From Dendrobium chrysotoxum (Eukaryota > Streptophyta > Magnoliopsida > Asparagales > Orchidaceae), in NCBI GenBank assembly GCA_019925795.1, contig CM034305.1:62608573-62672572 (forward strand): a stretch of 64,000 nt of DNA. The letters are read 5' to 3'. The notes beneath the pieces are model-generated. The model searched no databases and was not told where the DNA came from. It worked only from the letters and a program-made list of their open reading frames with translations. The first letter of the stretch is position 1, and every line of letters starts with the position of its first letter. Both the position numbers and the translations under genes were made by a program. Of the stretch, positions 34,085-46,424 are shown one piece after another.

Positions 34085-36932
34085 CATCAGTTCCCTCCTG
34101 CTCCCGAAGAATCAGTGTCCACATGAATGGTAGCATCGTCCGGGGGATGATAGGCTGTGATATCAGAGACATTGAATGTAGCTGAAGTATAGATATGTGG
34201 CGGAAGTTTGACAATGTATGCATTGTCGTTAATGCATTGAACAATAGGAACAGGACCAAACTTGCGAGGGCTCAATTTGGAGTAGGTGCCAACTGGAAAG
34301 CGTTCCTTCTGCATACGAACCATAACGAGGTCGTCAGGGTGAAAGATTTGTCGACGACGGTGAAGATCAGCCACCGCTTTGTAGTTGGCGTTAGAGCTGA
34401 TGAGCTTGGTGCGTACTTCATTGATCACATTAGTGTACTGATCCAAGAGCCGAGTAGCTATTTTATCAGAACATTTGGGTAAAACAACAATATCAAAAAG
34501 ATGGTTAGGACTTTTAGTATAAACAATATGAAATGGGCATTTTCTAGTTGAACGGTTGGGCATCGAGTTATAAGCGAATTCGGCCTGGCCGAGAAACTCT
34601 TCCCATTGTTTCAGATGGCTTTGGACCAAACAACGTAGCATGTTTCCTAATGTCCGGTTAACAACCTAATTTGGCCATCCGACTGAGGGTAATAAGCTGA
34701 ACTAAGGTTGATAGCTGTATGTAGGCGTTTCCAAAGCTGACGCCAGAAATGGCTGATGAATTTCACGTCTCGATCAAATGTAATGCTGCATGGTAACCCA
34801 TGGAGGCGGACTACTTCATGGAAGAAGAGACGAGCGACATTTACAGCATCCAAGGTCTTTTTGCAAGCAACGAAGTGTGCCATCTTCGAGAAGCGATCTA
34901 TGACAACCATAATAGAGTCAGAGCCTTTCTTTGTTCGAGGGAGGCCCAAGATGAAGTCTACCCTGACGTCCTCCTAGATGGATTCTGGCACCGGTAAGGG
35001 GTGTATAACCCCGTGTTCTGTTTGGTGCCCTTATACTCTTGACAAATGGGGCAGCGCTCAACAAAGCGTAGAACATCTCGATGGAGTTTTGGCCAAAAGA
35101 ACTTGGATTGAAGCTGGGAGAATGTTTTGTCACGACCTAAATGCTCAGCTAAGCCACCACTATGAGCTTCCAGAATTAACTGGTGGCACCAAGACGAGCA
35201 AGGAATGCAAAGGGAATTATTTTTAAATAAACATCCACGACGTATGGAATAATCACCTTGTGGTTGGATGAAAGAGCAAGCCTCCCAGATACTGGCGAAA
35301 TCAGGATCAGCCGCGTATAGATCTTTCAAACAATCTAATCCCGTAATTTCAGTTTGGAGCTGTGTTAATAACGTTGTTCTTCTGTTAAGGGCGTTCGCAA
35401 CACGATTTTGATGTCCAGATTTGTGTCGCAAAATGAAGGTAAATTTCTGGAGGAAGAGAATCCATTGGGCATGCATGCGGTTGATAGTCTTCTGTGTGTT
35501 GAGAAATTGTAAAGCTCGGTGATCACTGCACAGCACAAAATCTCGATGTAACAAATAGTGTTCCCAATGTTTGAGCGCTCGAACCACGGCATACATTTCT
35601 TGTTCATAAATTGTCCACATTTGCTGGGCTGGGCTCAGCTTCTCGCTGAAATATTCGACTGGTTTATCAGATTGCGACAAGACTGCACCTATACCAATCA
35701 CAGAAGCATAAGAATCAACTTAAAATGGCAAATCAAAGTTCGGTAGTGCCAAAACAGGTGTAGTTATGAGGGCTTGTTTGATGGACTCGCAGCTTCGTTG
35801 CTTGGTATCATCCCAAGAGAATTGTTTAGCCTTTAAACAATTTGTAATAGGCACCATGAGGATGCTAAAGCCGCGAATGAAATGTCGACAAAAATTTACA
35901 AGGTTATGGAAGCTCTGGACGTCAAATAGAGTGCGAGGTTGGGGCCAATTAACAACTGCCTCAACTTTAAGCGGATCAGTAGCAATGCCGCTGGAGGATA
36001 TGTTAAAACCCAAGAAGTAGACTTTGGTTGAAGAAAATTCACATTTAGCAGGATTAAAAAATAGTTGATGATGTCAAAGAGCTTGTAAAACAGATGTGAG
36101 ATGTTGTACATGATCTTCTAAGGATTTGCTGTAAACTAAAATGCCATCAAAGTAAACAACACAAAAGGTGTGAAGATATTCTTTGAGTACCTCATTCATT
36201 AACCTCATGAATGTGGCGGGAGTATTACAGAGCCCAAAGGGCATTACACGCCATTCATATAGACCAGAGCTTATTTTGAAGGCTGTTTTCCATTCGTTGC
36301 CGGGACGAATTCTTATCTGATGATAGCTGCTACGAAGGTCAAGCTTGGAAAAGTATTCGTCGCCAGTGAGCTTATCTACCAAGTCTTCCAGCCGTGGAAC
36401 AGGGAAGCGATATTTAGTAGTGATCTTGTTAATAACTCTACTATCTATGCACATTCTCCATTTATTATCCTTTTGGGAACGAGCAACGCCAGGACAGCAC
36501 AAGGGCTCAGGCTCGGTTGGACGAGATGCTTGTCCAAGAGCTCTTGGACCATTTCTTGAGAATTTTATGTTTTATGGGACTCATCTTATAGTGTGGGAGA
36601 TTTGGAAGATTGGCGCCTGGAATCAAGTCTATATGATGTTGAATTGGTCGAATTTGAGGTAGGCCGGGAGGTAGTTCTTCGGAGAGGAGATCTGTGAACT
36701 GCTGAAGTAAGGATGAGATGGATTCTGGCAAAGGAGCCACAACATTGATAGGAGGAGGGTCTGTCGCTACAATAACATATGACTCATTTTGGGCTCTTTG
36801 GGAAAGCAAAACTGTACCATTGACAAGGTGGAAGACATCCTTGTTCTTTTCCATATGAGAACTGATTGAATTGTGATTTGGAGTCTCAACCTCCTTCCTT
36901 TCCACTCGAAAGAATACATGTTCATACGACAA
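34085..36932 (-). pseudogene. Gypsy RT-RNase H-integrase region
   Basis: Domains on the minus strand: pre-RT spacer (LPPGLPQIRPIQHHIDLIPG, 36,670); RT (KWRMCIDSRVINKIT, FSKLDLRSSYHQIRI, MPFGLCNTPATF) with VVYFDGILVYS at about 36,150, where the second Asp of YFDD is Gly; RNase H (YFSEKLSPAQQMWTIYEQE, LCSDHRALQFL); integrase zinc finger (H..H..CPICQEYKG, 35,030) and core (VVIDRFSKMAHF, SITFDRDVKFIS), with a frameshift at SDGQ that removes the catalytic Glu block. The C-terminus ends YHPPDDATIHVDTDSSG with no chromodomain. Frameshifts near 36,800, 36,510, 34,960 and 34,690 and stops at 36,074 and 35,720 inactivate it. Confidence 0.85.
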
Positions 36933-38554
36933 TCATATGTAGCTCCATTGTCGAATTGCCACGACCGGCCCAAGATGATATGACATACATCTATCTCAAG
37001 GACATCACAGAGGACTTCACAACTGTAGCTCTTACCAATGGAAAAAGTGACTCGGCACATTTCTGTCACTAACACTTCGACCCCTTTCTTAACCCAGGTT
37101 ATTTTATACGGATGCGAATTCCTGGTTGTTTTGAGTTGAAGGGCTTGTACCAATGAACGTGAAATAATATTTTATGTGCATCCATTGTCTATAAGTAAAT
37201 CACAAATCTTGCCATTAATAGTGCACCTCGTGCGAAATATAGCATGGCGCTGGGATGTATTCGCCTGTCTTGGTGCTAGTAGGAGCCGCTGTAAGACGCA
37301 GATGACGTGATCCCCTTCGTCGGCCATCACAACCTCTATTTCTGGCTCTGCATCATCAACTGGCTCAATGGTAGTTTCATCAAATTCTCCTTCCACTATT
37401 TGAACTTGCGGTCGAGTGGGGCAATCATTTGACTTGTGACCAACTTGGAAGCAGCGGAAACACTTCAAAGTGGACGGTTTAGTGTAGGGGTTATCTTTGG
37501 CAGGCAACTTCGACTTGGGATGCAATATGGGATCTGGTAGATTTGATGTGCCCGCATTAGCTGTTGGATGGGGAGGAACAGGTTTGAACACTTGCCTCGA
37601 AGACCGATGTTCTGATTGTTGTTCCATTGGTAGTCGGCATTGGTTGTAACTACGGGAATGTCTTGCCAGCTGAATTTCAGCTTTGAGGGGGAAGTTAATG
37701 GCCTGGGACAGTGTCCATATAGAATTAAGCTCCAATTTGTCATGTATAGCTTCTCGTAATCCACCGATGTAGCGGGCAACCAGCTGTGTATCAGATTCGT
37801 GTAGGTTATTGCGAGCACTTAACCTGTAAAATTCTTCAGTATACTCACTGACAGTTCGATGGTCTTGAGTACAATGTTGGTATCTAACATATAGGAGCTG
37901 CTCGTAATCAGTGGGAAGAAAGTGCGACTGCATTAATTGCTTCATTCTTGCCCAGCTACGAACATCTCTCTTTCCTTCGCGATATCGATTTTGTCTAACC
38001 TGCATCCACCAAGCACTAGCGCCCCCCTTCAATCTACACGCAACATATTTGACCTGTTTCTCAGGTCTAATGTCCATGTATTCAAAAAATGTTTCGACGG
38101 CTCGCTCCCAATCCAAATAATCTTTGATGTGCAAGCGGCCTTCGAAGAAGGGAATGTCCAATTTAACACGAAGTTCCTGCTGGTGTCTATGTCTTCCCTT
38201 CCTCGCTTCTTGCGGGTAAGCACATTCATCCTCTTCCGAATCTGACTGTGGAATGGGTGTATAGAGATCCCTTCATGCTTCTGAATCAGAGGTTTCTGGA
38301 GTTGGGATTGGGTTTCGTCTTCCTGTGCGAATTGGGTTGTCATTCAGCCGATCCATCGGAGGGACCGGTGGTGCTCGACGGAGATTGTTGTTCAGCCCAT
38401 TGCGGAGCTGGAGGTCCTGTCGAACCTTCAAGGAGAAATGCTTGAAGTCGGTGGCGAGTTCCGCTGGTTGTTTGGAAATGGAGGTATGCCCCTCCCACAG
38501 GGCGTCTAAGCTTCGATCGTCATCAGAAGCTGCTCGTCGGCTGCTTTCCGCCAT
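36767..38554 (-). pseudogene. Gypsy gag-protease region
   Basis: Starts at ATG 38,554 (MAESSRRAASDDDRSLDAL). One reading frame runs to 36,767 with only two stops, TGA at 38,273 and a stop at 37,172. Gag core: YLDWERAVETFFEYMDI, then AWWMQVRQNRYREG, AYTEEFYRL-type helix and a CFRCFQVGHKSNDC zinc knuckle at about 37,450. The protease active site is DNGCT instead of DSGCT, followed by the stop and NIISRSLV, then IILGRSWQFDNGATYDC (the second conserved protease block). So the frame is almost whole but should not give active protease. Confidence 0.85.
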
Positions 38555-38989
38555 ACAGCGCTGGTCCAGGTGCTGTCTCTGATACCAAATTGGTGTAGCA
38601 CCAACACCAACCTGCAAAACACAACAACCTAGGCAAGACTCAAAACAATGAAACAGTGAAAACTATTTTTCTTTCTTCTATATCATCTGCTTCCTCCTCT
38701 TTTGATACAGGATTATATATCAAACTATAGTTCCATGGCATAAGTGTAATTAAAACTATTGTTTAAGGTAAATAGCAAATATAAAAAGCTACTAAAGAGA
38801 ACGTGATAATAACGGCCTGAGTGGGACAGGTCGTTAGTGGCATAGTGGTAAGCAGCCTTCCTCCTTAGGCTGCAGACTGCAGTTGCTCCGCAGCAGGTGT
38901 AGTTGCTCCGCATCAAAGATCTTATGGTACATCGTCGATTCTCATTGCTTTTGTGCTGTCTAGCCTCATCCACCCTCATCTAAACCCTC

Positions 38990-39530
38990 TTCTGGAGCAC
39001 AGGAATGCCAATAAGCCGATTGGGTTGCCTTGCCATAAACTTTGCTGCCCACCCCCCATATTGGATTAAGATAAATGTTGTTGCAGCTCTTTATCCTTCT
39101 TATTATGCTGGTGTTGGGGCAGTTTTTAGGGACCGCAGAGGCATATTATTGCTTGCGACTGGAAAGAAGGTTCAACATTGGGATGTTACTCAAACTGAGC
39201 TTCTTGTTGTCTTGTTGATGAAGGATTTTGTATTGCTTCCTGGATGTTGGAGAAGGAAGGGTTGATTATTGAAGTGATAACATCAATGTAATCAAGCAGT
39301 TTCAGCAGTCCTTGGACAAGCAACGTGACACTGATGTGGACATATTGGGACTGAATTTTGATTTTTTGAGAGAATTTAGGCAGGTCTTATTCTTTTTTTT
39401 ATGAGACAGTTAAGGGATTCGAGTCCGAATGAGATGGCAGGTCTTATTCCACTATATTCCTCGGTCTCGTAACCGAACAATTGATTGCTGCAAAAGATTA
39501 TACCTTTTGACAAAATATTAAAGTAATCTT
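38990..39530 (+). pseudogene. LINE RNase H domain, downstream half of the split element
   Basis: YWIKINVVAALYPSYYAGVGAVFRDRRGI corresponds to the plant LINE RNase H start 'KiNvDaA......G.GaviRD..G', with the first catalytic Asp replaced (INVVAA). Then TQTELLVVL (the ExEa block), a frame change and KQRDTDVDILGLNFDFLRE, then FHYIPRSRNRTID (equivalent to 'v.HipR..N..AD'). A 43-bp SINE fragment is inserted at 39,393. Confidence 0.65.
39379..39449 (-). mobile_element. Severely 5'-truncated SINE insertion (43 bp) with 14-bp duplication
   Basis: ggcaggtcttattc occurs at 39,379-39,392 and 39,436-39,449. Between the copies lie 43 bp that, on the minus strand, contain a B-box-like ggactcgaatccc and end in an A run after gtctcat. 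The insertion interrupts the RNase H domain of the LINE. The repeat flanks plus A tail are the footprint of LINE-mediated retrotransposition. Confidence 0.65.
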
Positions 39531-39540
39531 TTTAGTAGGA

Positions 39541-41227
39541 ATCTGTTTTACTTGCAATTATATATCTAGTTATTTATAAAGCAATGAACAACAATATTTT
39601 ACTTTTCATCATAGGCTTCGCATAGAAATTAATACATGCAATTATAAATCAAAATTTTAAAATTAAGATAACTTAAAGTCAAAGAAAAAGCATAAATGTC
39701 TTTATAATAAGATATTCGGATTTATATATTTAATACATAGATTTTACTATCTACATTTTCTAGCATTTTGTTAGATGAGTTAATCCCGTCGAACACGCTG
39801 CCTAACCAGGCGATGCCCACGGTTGCAAACTCGCTAGACACACTGCTTAGACCTAATGTCCTCTCCTATGAGCTCTGTTAGATGTCGTTGTGGTTGAGCC
39901 CATGGATATTTTCTAGCATTGCATGGAGTCGTCAATGCCCTCACCTGTGAGCTCTAATGTGATTTCCTTGCTTCTTTTTTTGTTAAGGGCTTCAAAAATT
40001 TCTGCGGGAGTGGGAGATGGGGAGAGGGGGCGGAGAGATGAGAGAGGGAATGTAAGGGTGACTGCTTCGCAACGGCCGGCAGGATCAGTGACGGAGCCAA
40101 AAAATTTATTGAGAGGGGGCTTAAATTAATTATTTTAAATTTTTCCTCAATTTTTTTTATTTGGGCTTGGGACCGGCATAGGTAGTTAAAAAAATCAATT
40201 ATTATAAAAAAAAATATAATATTAAATATAAGATAATATGAAAAAAGTTCAACGCTTTTTAAAAATAATAGTTAGTCTCGTAATAGAGAAAACCTGATTC
40301 CCCCATTGCAAAACGTACTTGCATCTTGCTTAACTAATGATTACTCATCAACAATTTAAGCTTAGTCTCCGGTCCTCATTCAGCCAAATTCTTACAAACA
40401 AATGAGATTAGTAGAGGTCGTGACACCCCCATCAACGATAAGGTTATTGCCCGCTCACATACTTGGACACATCGCTGGCAAAATAAAGCACGATTTCCAC
40501 CACATTCGAAGCCTTGAGCCTCGAGCATCGCACCTTTCAGCCCTCACCCCCCAATGGGCGGGACAAACAACGAAGAAGGGAGTTGAGATTGATGGTGCAA
40601 CGATGGGGTGATGGGGATTGTAAGGGGTGTTATTTTATTTTATTTTTATATCTTAAATATTAAAAAATGTTAAACATGCCATGTTGCATAGATATATTGA
40701 CTAATTCATCTCCTAAAAACTATTAACAACAGCCTAACTGTGTTTGCCAAACTAATAGAAATATGAGGCAGAAAATAAAACAAACCCAAAATTACCTCCC
40801 CACCATTGCTATTTTTCTCCTCCTAATTCCATTTTGAAGTTAATTAATCTATATAGACAATCTCTGTAAAGGAAAAAATGGATTCTGAACTATTTCTTAA
40901 GAAGAGAAGATTAACGGGATTTGAATGCTCTTAAGGTGATTTAAGGCTGCTTCTCAGTTATTTTTCTTTGCTTTGATATTGCTTAATTTCCTTTTAATTC
41001 TCATTATGATAACCATTAATATGTGATGACTATTCATTAATAATTTTAATTAACGCCTAATTCATTAAAATAAAGAAATCTTTTTTTTTCCTTTTGCAGA
41101 GGAAAAAGGGCCATTGCAGGTCACAATGGATTGAGGAGAGAAGGGATATGAACAACAGATTCCATTCTTCTTCCATATCTAATTTCTATTTGAGTTTTTA
41201 GTAGGTAAGGTCTTTGTTGTGGCTTCA
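39541..41227. other. AT-rich intergenic stretch and 5' region of the HIPP gene
   Basis: No gene in 39,541-40,800. 40,085-40,260 has the phrase gtgacggagccaaaaaattt and neighbours typical of dispersed plant transposon remnants. From about 40,800 the sequence may be the HIPP 5' leader: a possible 5' UTR intron runs from aag/gtgatt (about 40,935) to ttttgcag/agg (about 41,099). Short frames here look accidental. Confidence 0.4.
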
Positions 41228-41288
41228 ATGGCTATAGAGAAAAAAGGCAGGAAAAAGGTTTGTATTTAGATATTATGTTTGTTTTATG

Positions 41289-41319
<31 letters not shown>

Positions 41320-42656
41320 TTTCATTTGCTTTTACTTTTAATTTGATCCATTACTTTTATCTATGTTACCTTTGCTACAAATCTTTTTCATTCCTAATCT
41401 TTTGAGATTAAATTTGTATAAACCTTTTTTTTGATGAATTTTTGTCTTTCATGGTGCATGTCCTGTGTAATCATTTCTAAATTTATCTTTTTAATTTGGT
41501 ATGTCTTAATCCAAACATTCTCATTTCTATCAAATTCGATTTTTATGTTAATGATTTTTGAGGATCCAATGGTTTGATTTATACAACATTAGGGTTTAGG
41601 GTTTAAAATTTGCTATCAAAACTTTAAAAATTTATGATCGGCTACATATCTAATATGAACATACCTCTCTACCACTTATTATAGTTTCCCGACCTTTGGA
41701 TTACCCTCTTTCCCCAAGGACCATGCGTCTGATCATTCATGGATGCTATTTAGATTGGGTTCTAAATGACTAAGCATTGGAATCAAAATTTGAAAAAAAT
41801 ATGAAAAATATCTCCACAAATCATGAAACTTTTCAAAGCATCAATAGACACATCCCCCTAAAGTTTCAGGTGCTTTCAAGTCCTAAAATCAATTACATAA
41901 TATGCATTAAAGGTCTTAAGTCAAATTTAGGGTTTTCTATCTTAGGATACATTCTCACTTGGCCAACCCATATCTTGCTCTTACACTTTCAATAATACAC
42001 TTGGAAGGCACCAAAACCATTTTCCCGTCATCTAGAGGCCAATTCCCTTTGTGGTCTCCACTAAATTTGTTATGTACGCACGCATGTGCGTATATAAATA
42101 ATGATATTTGATTCAGAAAAAATAGCATCCAATGTGCACAATATATGTGTATTTCTAAAAGATTTGAAATTAACATATGAAATCACAATTTTGCAATAGA
42201 AACTCATTGTGGAACTAAAGGTTTACATGCATTGCAAAGGTTGCGAAAGCTCGGTGTCCATGACTCTTGAAAAGCTCAAAGGTAAAATAAATATGACTTG
42301 ACCTTATCATTTTTTTAGTTTTTATAAAATATCTATTTCTTACAAATATTTAATTTAAACTAGGTGTTGAGGAGGTCAAAGTTGACATGAATGGTCACAA
42401 GGCTATAGTAATTGGACATATAAAGCCAGAAAAAATTCTGAAGAAACTCAAAAAGAAAACAGGTAAGAAGGCTGAGATTCTAACATTAAAAGAGATTCTC
42501 ATAAACAAACAAAAGGAAAATTATCCAAAAAATGAAGAGCTCAATGATGTAAGGAAGGATAGAGTTGTTGTATTTGAGGATCTTAGTAAAAATAATTATG
42601 ATATTTATTTTGGTATGTTTAGTGATGATAACCCTAATTCATGCTTGATTATGTAA
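41228..42656 (+). CDS. HIPP-type heavy-metal-associated isoprenylated plant protein
   Basis: Exons 41,228-41,257, 42,200-42,281 and 42,364-42,656 splice with GT-AG borders and matching phases into 134 codons. Exon 1 gives only MAIEKKGRKK. Exon 2 starts the HMA domain: KLIVELKVYMHCKGCESSV, with the metal-binding MxCxGC motif. Exon 3 completes the beta-alpha-beta fold (GVEEVKVDMNGHKAIVIG, IKPEKILKKLKKKTGKKAEIL), followed by a Lys/Glu/Asp-rich linker. The protein ends in CLIM, a CaaX box that predicts farnesylation and membrane attachment. The family binds Cu, Zn or Cd and takes part in metal homeostasis and stress; which metal is not visible. The single HMA domain without a Pro-rich linker makes it a small HIPP. 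No defect was seen. Confidence 0.88.
41290..41319. repeat. (ATC)n microsatellite
   Basis: About ten ATC units in intron 1 of the HIPP gene. Confidence 0.9.
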
Positions 42657-43071
42657 TATCTGATTTATAGGTTTTTTTTTTGTAAAAATACAATTTATAC
42701 TATTTATGAAAAAAGTCACAAAAGTGTAATTTGAAAAAGTTTCTTCTCAAAATAGAGAAGCTATGTAGCCCATGCTTCCAATGTGTAATTAGAATTCATA
42801 AAATATGTGAATCTTCTATCAATGTTTTTTTAAGCAAATGATTTGGATAAATATCAAGATTATGATTTTCAAATAAATTTGTAGGCAATGAAACTATGAA
42901 CTTATTTGAAAGCGTGGTTCGCCATATTATAATTGTCATCATATAAATTCGGACATGTGAATATGCATTCACTGTTTATAGTATTTATTTTTGTAATACA
43001 TCATTATTATTGAGAATATTTTTATTCATTATATTTTTCTATATTACTTTCTTCTATCACCCATATATATT

Positions 43072-43250
43072 GGAGAAATTATTACGTGAGGAGTCCAGAC
43101 GGGACAACTGTCTGGTTTACTGAGTATATTCAGTAAATACTACACAAATACTTAGCCCAAAAATACTCAATAAAAAATTTACTGAGTATTTGTGTAGTAT
43201 TTATTGAGTATACTCAGTCCCGATCTAGACTCCGCACAGAATAATTCCCC
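43072..43250. mobile_element. 179-bp MITE-like inverted-repeat element
   Basis: Both ends fold: gagaaattattacgtgagga at the left pairs with the reverse complement of tccgcacagaataattcccc at the right, and inside them tcagtaaatactacacaaat pairs with its near-exact inverse. Arms reach about 75 bp with few mismatches, leaving a short A-rich loop. TATA-rich flanks prevent a sure call of the target duplication. Located about 400 bp downstream of the HIPP stop codon. Confidence 0.7.
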
Positions 43251-45406
43251 TATATACATACGCTTCTATATTGAAAAGAACTCAAATCTCTAAGATCTTT
43301 TTTGGGATTAGTGCAACATTAATTGTCTATGAATTGTACTCATCTTAAAGCATATCAAAGGACTCTGATGTCCATTTTGATGAACTTTTTTCTCCTAATT
43401 AACCTAATATTAAATCCATAAAAGGCATCATAATTCTATATTTTTAGCATTTCAAATATCAATTTTTCTAATTTTTCAATTGAATTTCAATAGAGAGTTA
43501 CATATGGAATCCTCATTTAGGCTTTAACTTTTAGGTTTTTCTTCTCATTTAGAACATTGCAAACATTTGATATGCTTCAACCTCTTAAGCATATTTTCTA
43601 AAATAAAAAAATATATTATGAAAAGTTATCATTTTTTCCCCAATAAAAATAAAATATGAAAATGATATCAGTTTCTCTCTTTTTTTTCCATGGCTTATAA
43701 CAATCAGAATTGAAGTATTACTCCCATGTAATTTATTCCATATTTTAAATAAGTGGTCGTTTAGTTAGATGAAAAAGAAATACATAATAAAATGAAACAC
43801 AGTGTAAAAGAACTACAATGTATTTAAAATATTTCGAGTTGTTTGAATTAGTGTAAAATAAATGTAAGTGATTATACATTTTTTTTACAGTGAAACAAAA
43901 TAAATAAATGTATTGTAAAGCTTAATAATGATGACAGATGATGGGTGACCGGTTTTTATGGTTAGAGAGCATATATTCTCTGGAGGAGAAATAATTTAAA
44001 ATTTCGACAAAATAGTATTAGAGGTGTCCCAATACATATAAGGACATTGTAAATTGTTTTTATTTATAAGATAAAATTAATTATTTCTCTTATATTCAAA
44101 TTTCAAAAATCACTCTTCTACCAAGAAATACTAAACTTTAAGAAATTCTATATAAAAACCTTACAAAATAATATTTTATTTAATTTATCGTAATATTAAT
44201 TTTTTTCTATTAAACCGAAAAAATATCAACAAAAAAATTTTTCTCATAAAAATTCATCATAAAATTTGCTAATATACATATATTTAGTGCAACTTTTACC
44301 TTTTTTTCTTAATAAAGTAAACATTACCTAATTAAAGTTGTAATCAAACATTTTCAATAAACTAAATATCATCAACAAAAAGATTGCTAAAGTTCTTCAC
44401 ATAGGGTCTATTTTGGACAACTATAATTTTTTATAAAAGTAATTAAAAAATTATTGTGGAAAAATAATTTTTTTGAAAGATGATGTATGTATTTCTAACA
44501 TGTTTTTCTTTGAAAACCCGAGCGTCGACTTTCTTACAGCGCGCACATATCATTAGATCTGATCGTCAAAAAGAATTTTCCAGTTCAAAAAGTAGCTTCC
44601 CACCATAAAAAACTCTAAAAAATCTCGAGAACATAGTAAAAAAATAATAGTCAAATACACATGTGATTGCAGTCTGTAAAACGAAGCAGTTTGAAAGCTA
44701 CCTCAACCAAGTCTATTATGATGCCCCGGAATTTAATTTGGAAGAATTATTCTTTTATCTTTTAATAAATAACAATCAGAGCTACTTAATTTATTTTATC
44801 AATATCAAGAGCAACAGAAATAGTGATTTGGACTTATAATGATTCCAGAAAAAATTTATTTACTTGGATCAAAATACGGGCTATTACACTCATAATCATA
44901 CTATAAGCACTCTAAATATGAATATAATCAATAATTAATTAACTTAAAAAAAAAAAAAACAAATCAAATCATTTCATTCTATTTGAAATTAAGCTTCATC
45001 TTCCCCATTATATCACAATCATTATGATTGGAACAAATTGCTAACCATCCATTAATTTATTAACAATCATGACATGGAACTTATTAATTAATAGAAGCCC
45101 ATAATTTTAGACAACATACGCAGGTGACAGTAGTTTAGTTGGATTAGATGATAGATTGGGATCTAAATACATGATCTAACGGTCCTAAATGATTTGAATA
45201 GGATGATATGACTAGATCCAAGGGTCTGATTTTGACCTATGTTGTTTTATTGGATAAACACGCTATTTATATTATGGCTAACCATTTGGCATTTCATAAG
45301 AACTTTCCACAGGTAGAGATTGTTAGGGAGGTCAACCACTTATTTTTTATGTATGTTATATTTTTTTATTATTTTATGTAAGGATAATCCTAATATTTTT
45401 ATATAA
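43251..45406. other. Long AT-rich intergenic stretch
   Basis: No gene or clear repeat. Very AT-rich with dense stops in all frames. Confidence 0.5.
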
Positions 45407-45760
45407 ACAACAACAAGTCTTTGTCCCACTACGTGGGGTCGGCTACATGAATCATTTTTCTCTATTGTGTCATGTTAAAAGTCAAATTCTCATTTAAATC
45501 TAATGAAGAAAGATCATTTCTAATATTTTCTAACCAAGTCTTTTTAGGTCTATCTCTACCTTTCTTAACATAAGTCAGATCTAATACCTCTACTTTTCTA
45601 ACCGAGTCATAGGAAGGCTGCCGTTTTATGTGACCAAACTATCTAAGGTGACTATCTCTAATCTTATCTTCCATTGGAGCTACTCCAACCTTTTCACATA
45701 CGTGCTCATTTCGTATCCTAGCTCTAACAGTAAAGCCACTCATCTACCTAAGCATCCTCA
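45407..45760 (-). mobile_element. 5'-truncated RTE-type LINE fragment
   Basis: On the plus strand it starts with a short (CAA)n tract and caagtctttgtcccactacg, then follows the RTE copy at 13,604-13,980 almost base for base with scattered changes, and ends at gcatcctcat (about 45,760). On the minus strand that is the last ~115 codons of the RT ORF plus the 3' end. Stops have accumulated, for example in the equivalent of the RRPSDDPVRK block. Confidence 0.85.
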
Positions 45761-46424
45761 TCCCTCTTAGTCATTCAACTATCACGAATATGGCAATATT
45801 CTCTTCACACGATGAGGAAGACCAGAAGACATCGTAGGTTCAACCGAAGTGCGATAATACGCAAAATCGTCAATCTTCTCTATGGATTTTATCTTCGCTT
45901 TCCTTGATGATGACTTTGATTATAGCATCGCTTTCATGTACTTCTATTGCTTGTGTGCTTAGCTTTCTTAAATTTTTAGAAGGGTGTAAAAATAATTTTT
46001 AGAATAATAAGGTCATCTAATTCGTCATGGCATAGAACAAGTTGCTATAAAAAAAATATGAGAAGAAGAAGAAGAATGATATAAGAAGCTTGAAATGCAC
46101 CTCTAATACAAATATGTATAGCATTTTGTTAAGCTGTCATTAATCACAATTAATGTGTGCAAGCACACTTATACCTAGTTAAATTATGAAAAACTTATTA
46201 TCTTGTTCTTTTAGACATTTCCAAAGAGATAACAATCAAGAAACTAAAATCCCTATCTAGATTATATCAATCAAGTCATCATATAGCATGAATCAAATTC
46301 AACATGTCATTAAACTTAAAAAGACTCATCATTCATCAAGATTAAGGCTTCGTTTGGAACAGCTTTCTTACTGTTTTATGAAGCAATTTTTTAATATTAC
46401 TAATATGTTAAAATATATAAAATT
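45761..46424. other. Intergenic stretch before the gag-only element
   Basis: No gene or repeat that I can name; AT-rich with no long open frame. Confidence 0.45.

Larger units (their letters stand above)
33774..38915 (-). mobile_element. Ty3/gypsy LTR retrotransposon, complete structure, coding region decayed
   Basis: LTRs at 33,774-34,089 (316 bp) and 38,591-38,915 (325 bp) have TG...CA ends (tggtgtagcacc...catca). The element is flanked by a perfect 5-bp duplication aagat at 33,769-33,773 and 38,916-38,920. It is transcribed from the minus strand, with a primer site TTTGGTATCAGAGAC at 38,575-38,589 just inside the right LTR. By hand count the LTRs differ at about eight positions plus two small indels in ~315 bp, so the insertion is fairly recent. 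Domain order gag-protease-RT-RNase H-integrase is that of Ty3/gypsy; small LTRs and a ~5.1 kb size suit a short chromovirus lineage, but no chromodomain is recognised. It splits a LINE. Confidence 0.92.
32089..39540 (+). mobile_element. Third L1-type LINE, internally deleted and split by a gypsy element
   Basis: LINE pieces on the plus strand before (32,089-33,768) and after (38,921 to about 39,540) the gypsy insertion at 33,774-38,915. In order: ORF1-like frame (32,089-32,661), a non-coding repeat stretch, the zf-RVT region (33,388-33,760) and RNase H (39,050-39,530). The endonuclease and RT parts that should lie between ORF1 and zf-RVT are missing. The LINE sequence resumes after the 5-bp duplication of the gypsy element. 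That the ORF1-like piece belongs to the same LINE is an inference. Confidence 0.6.
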
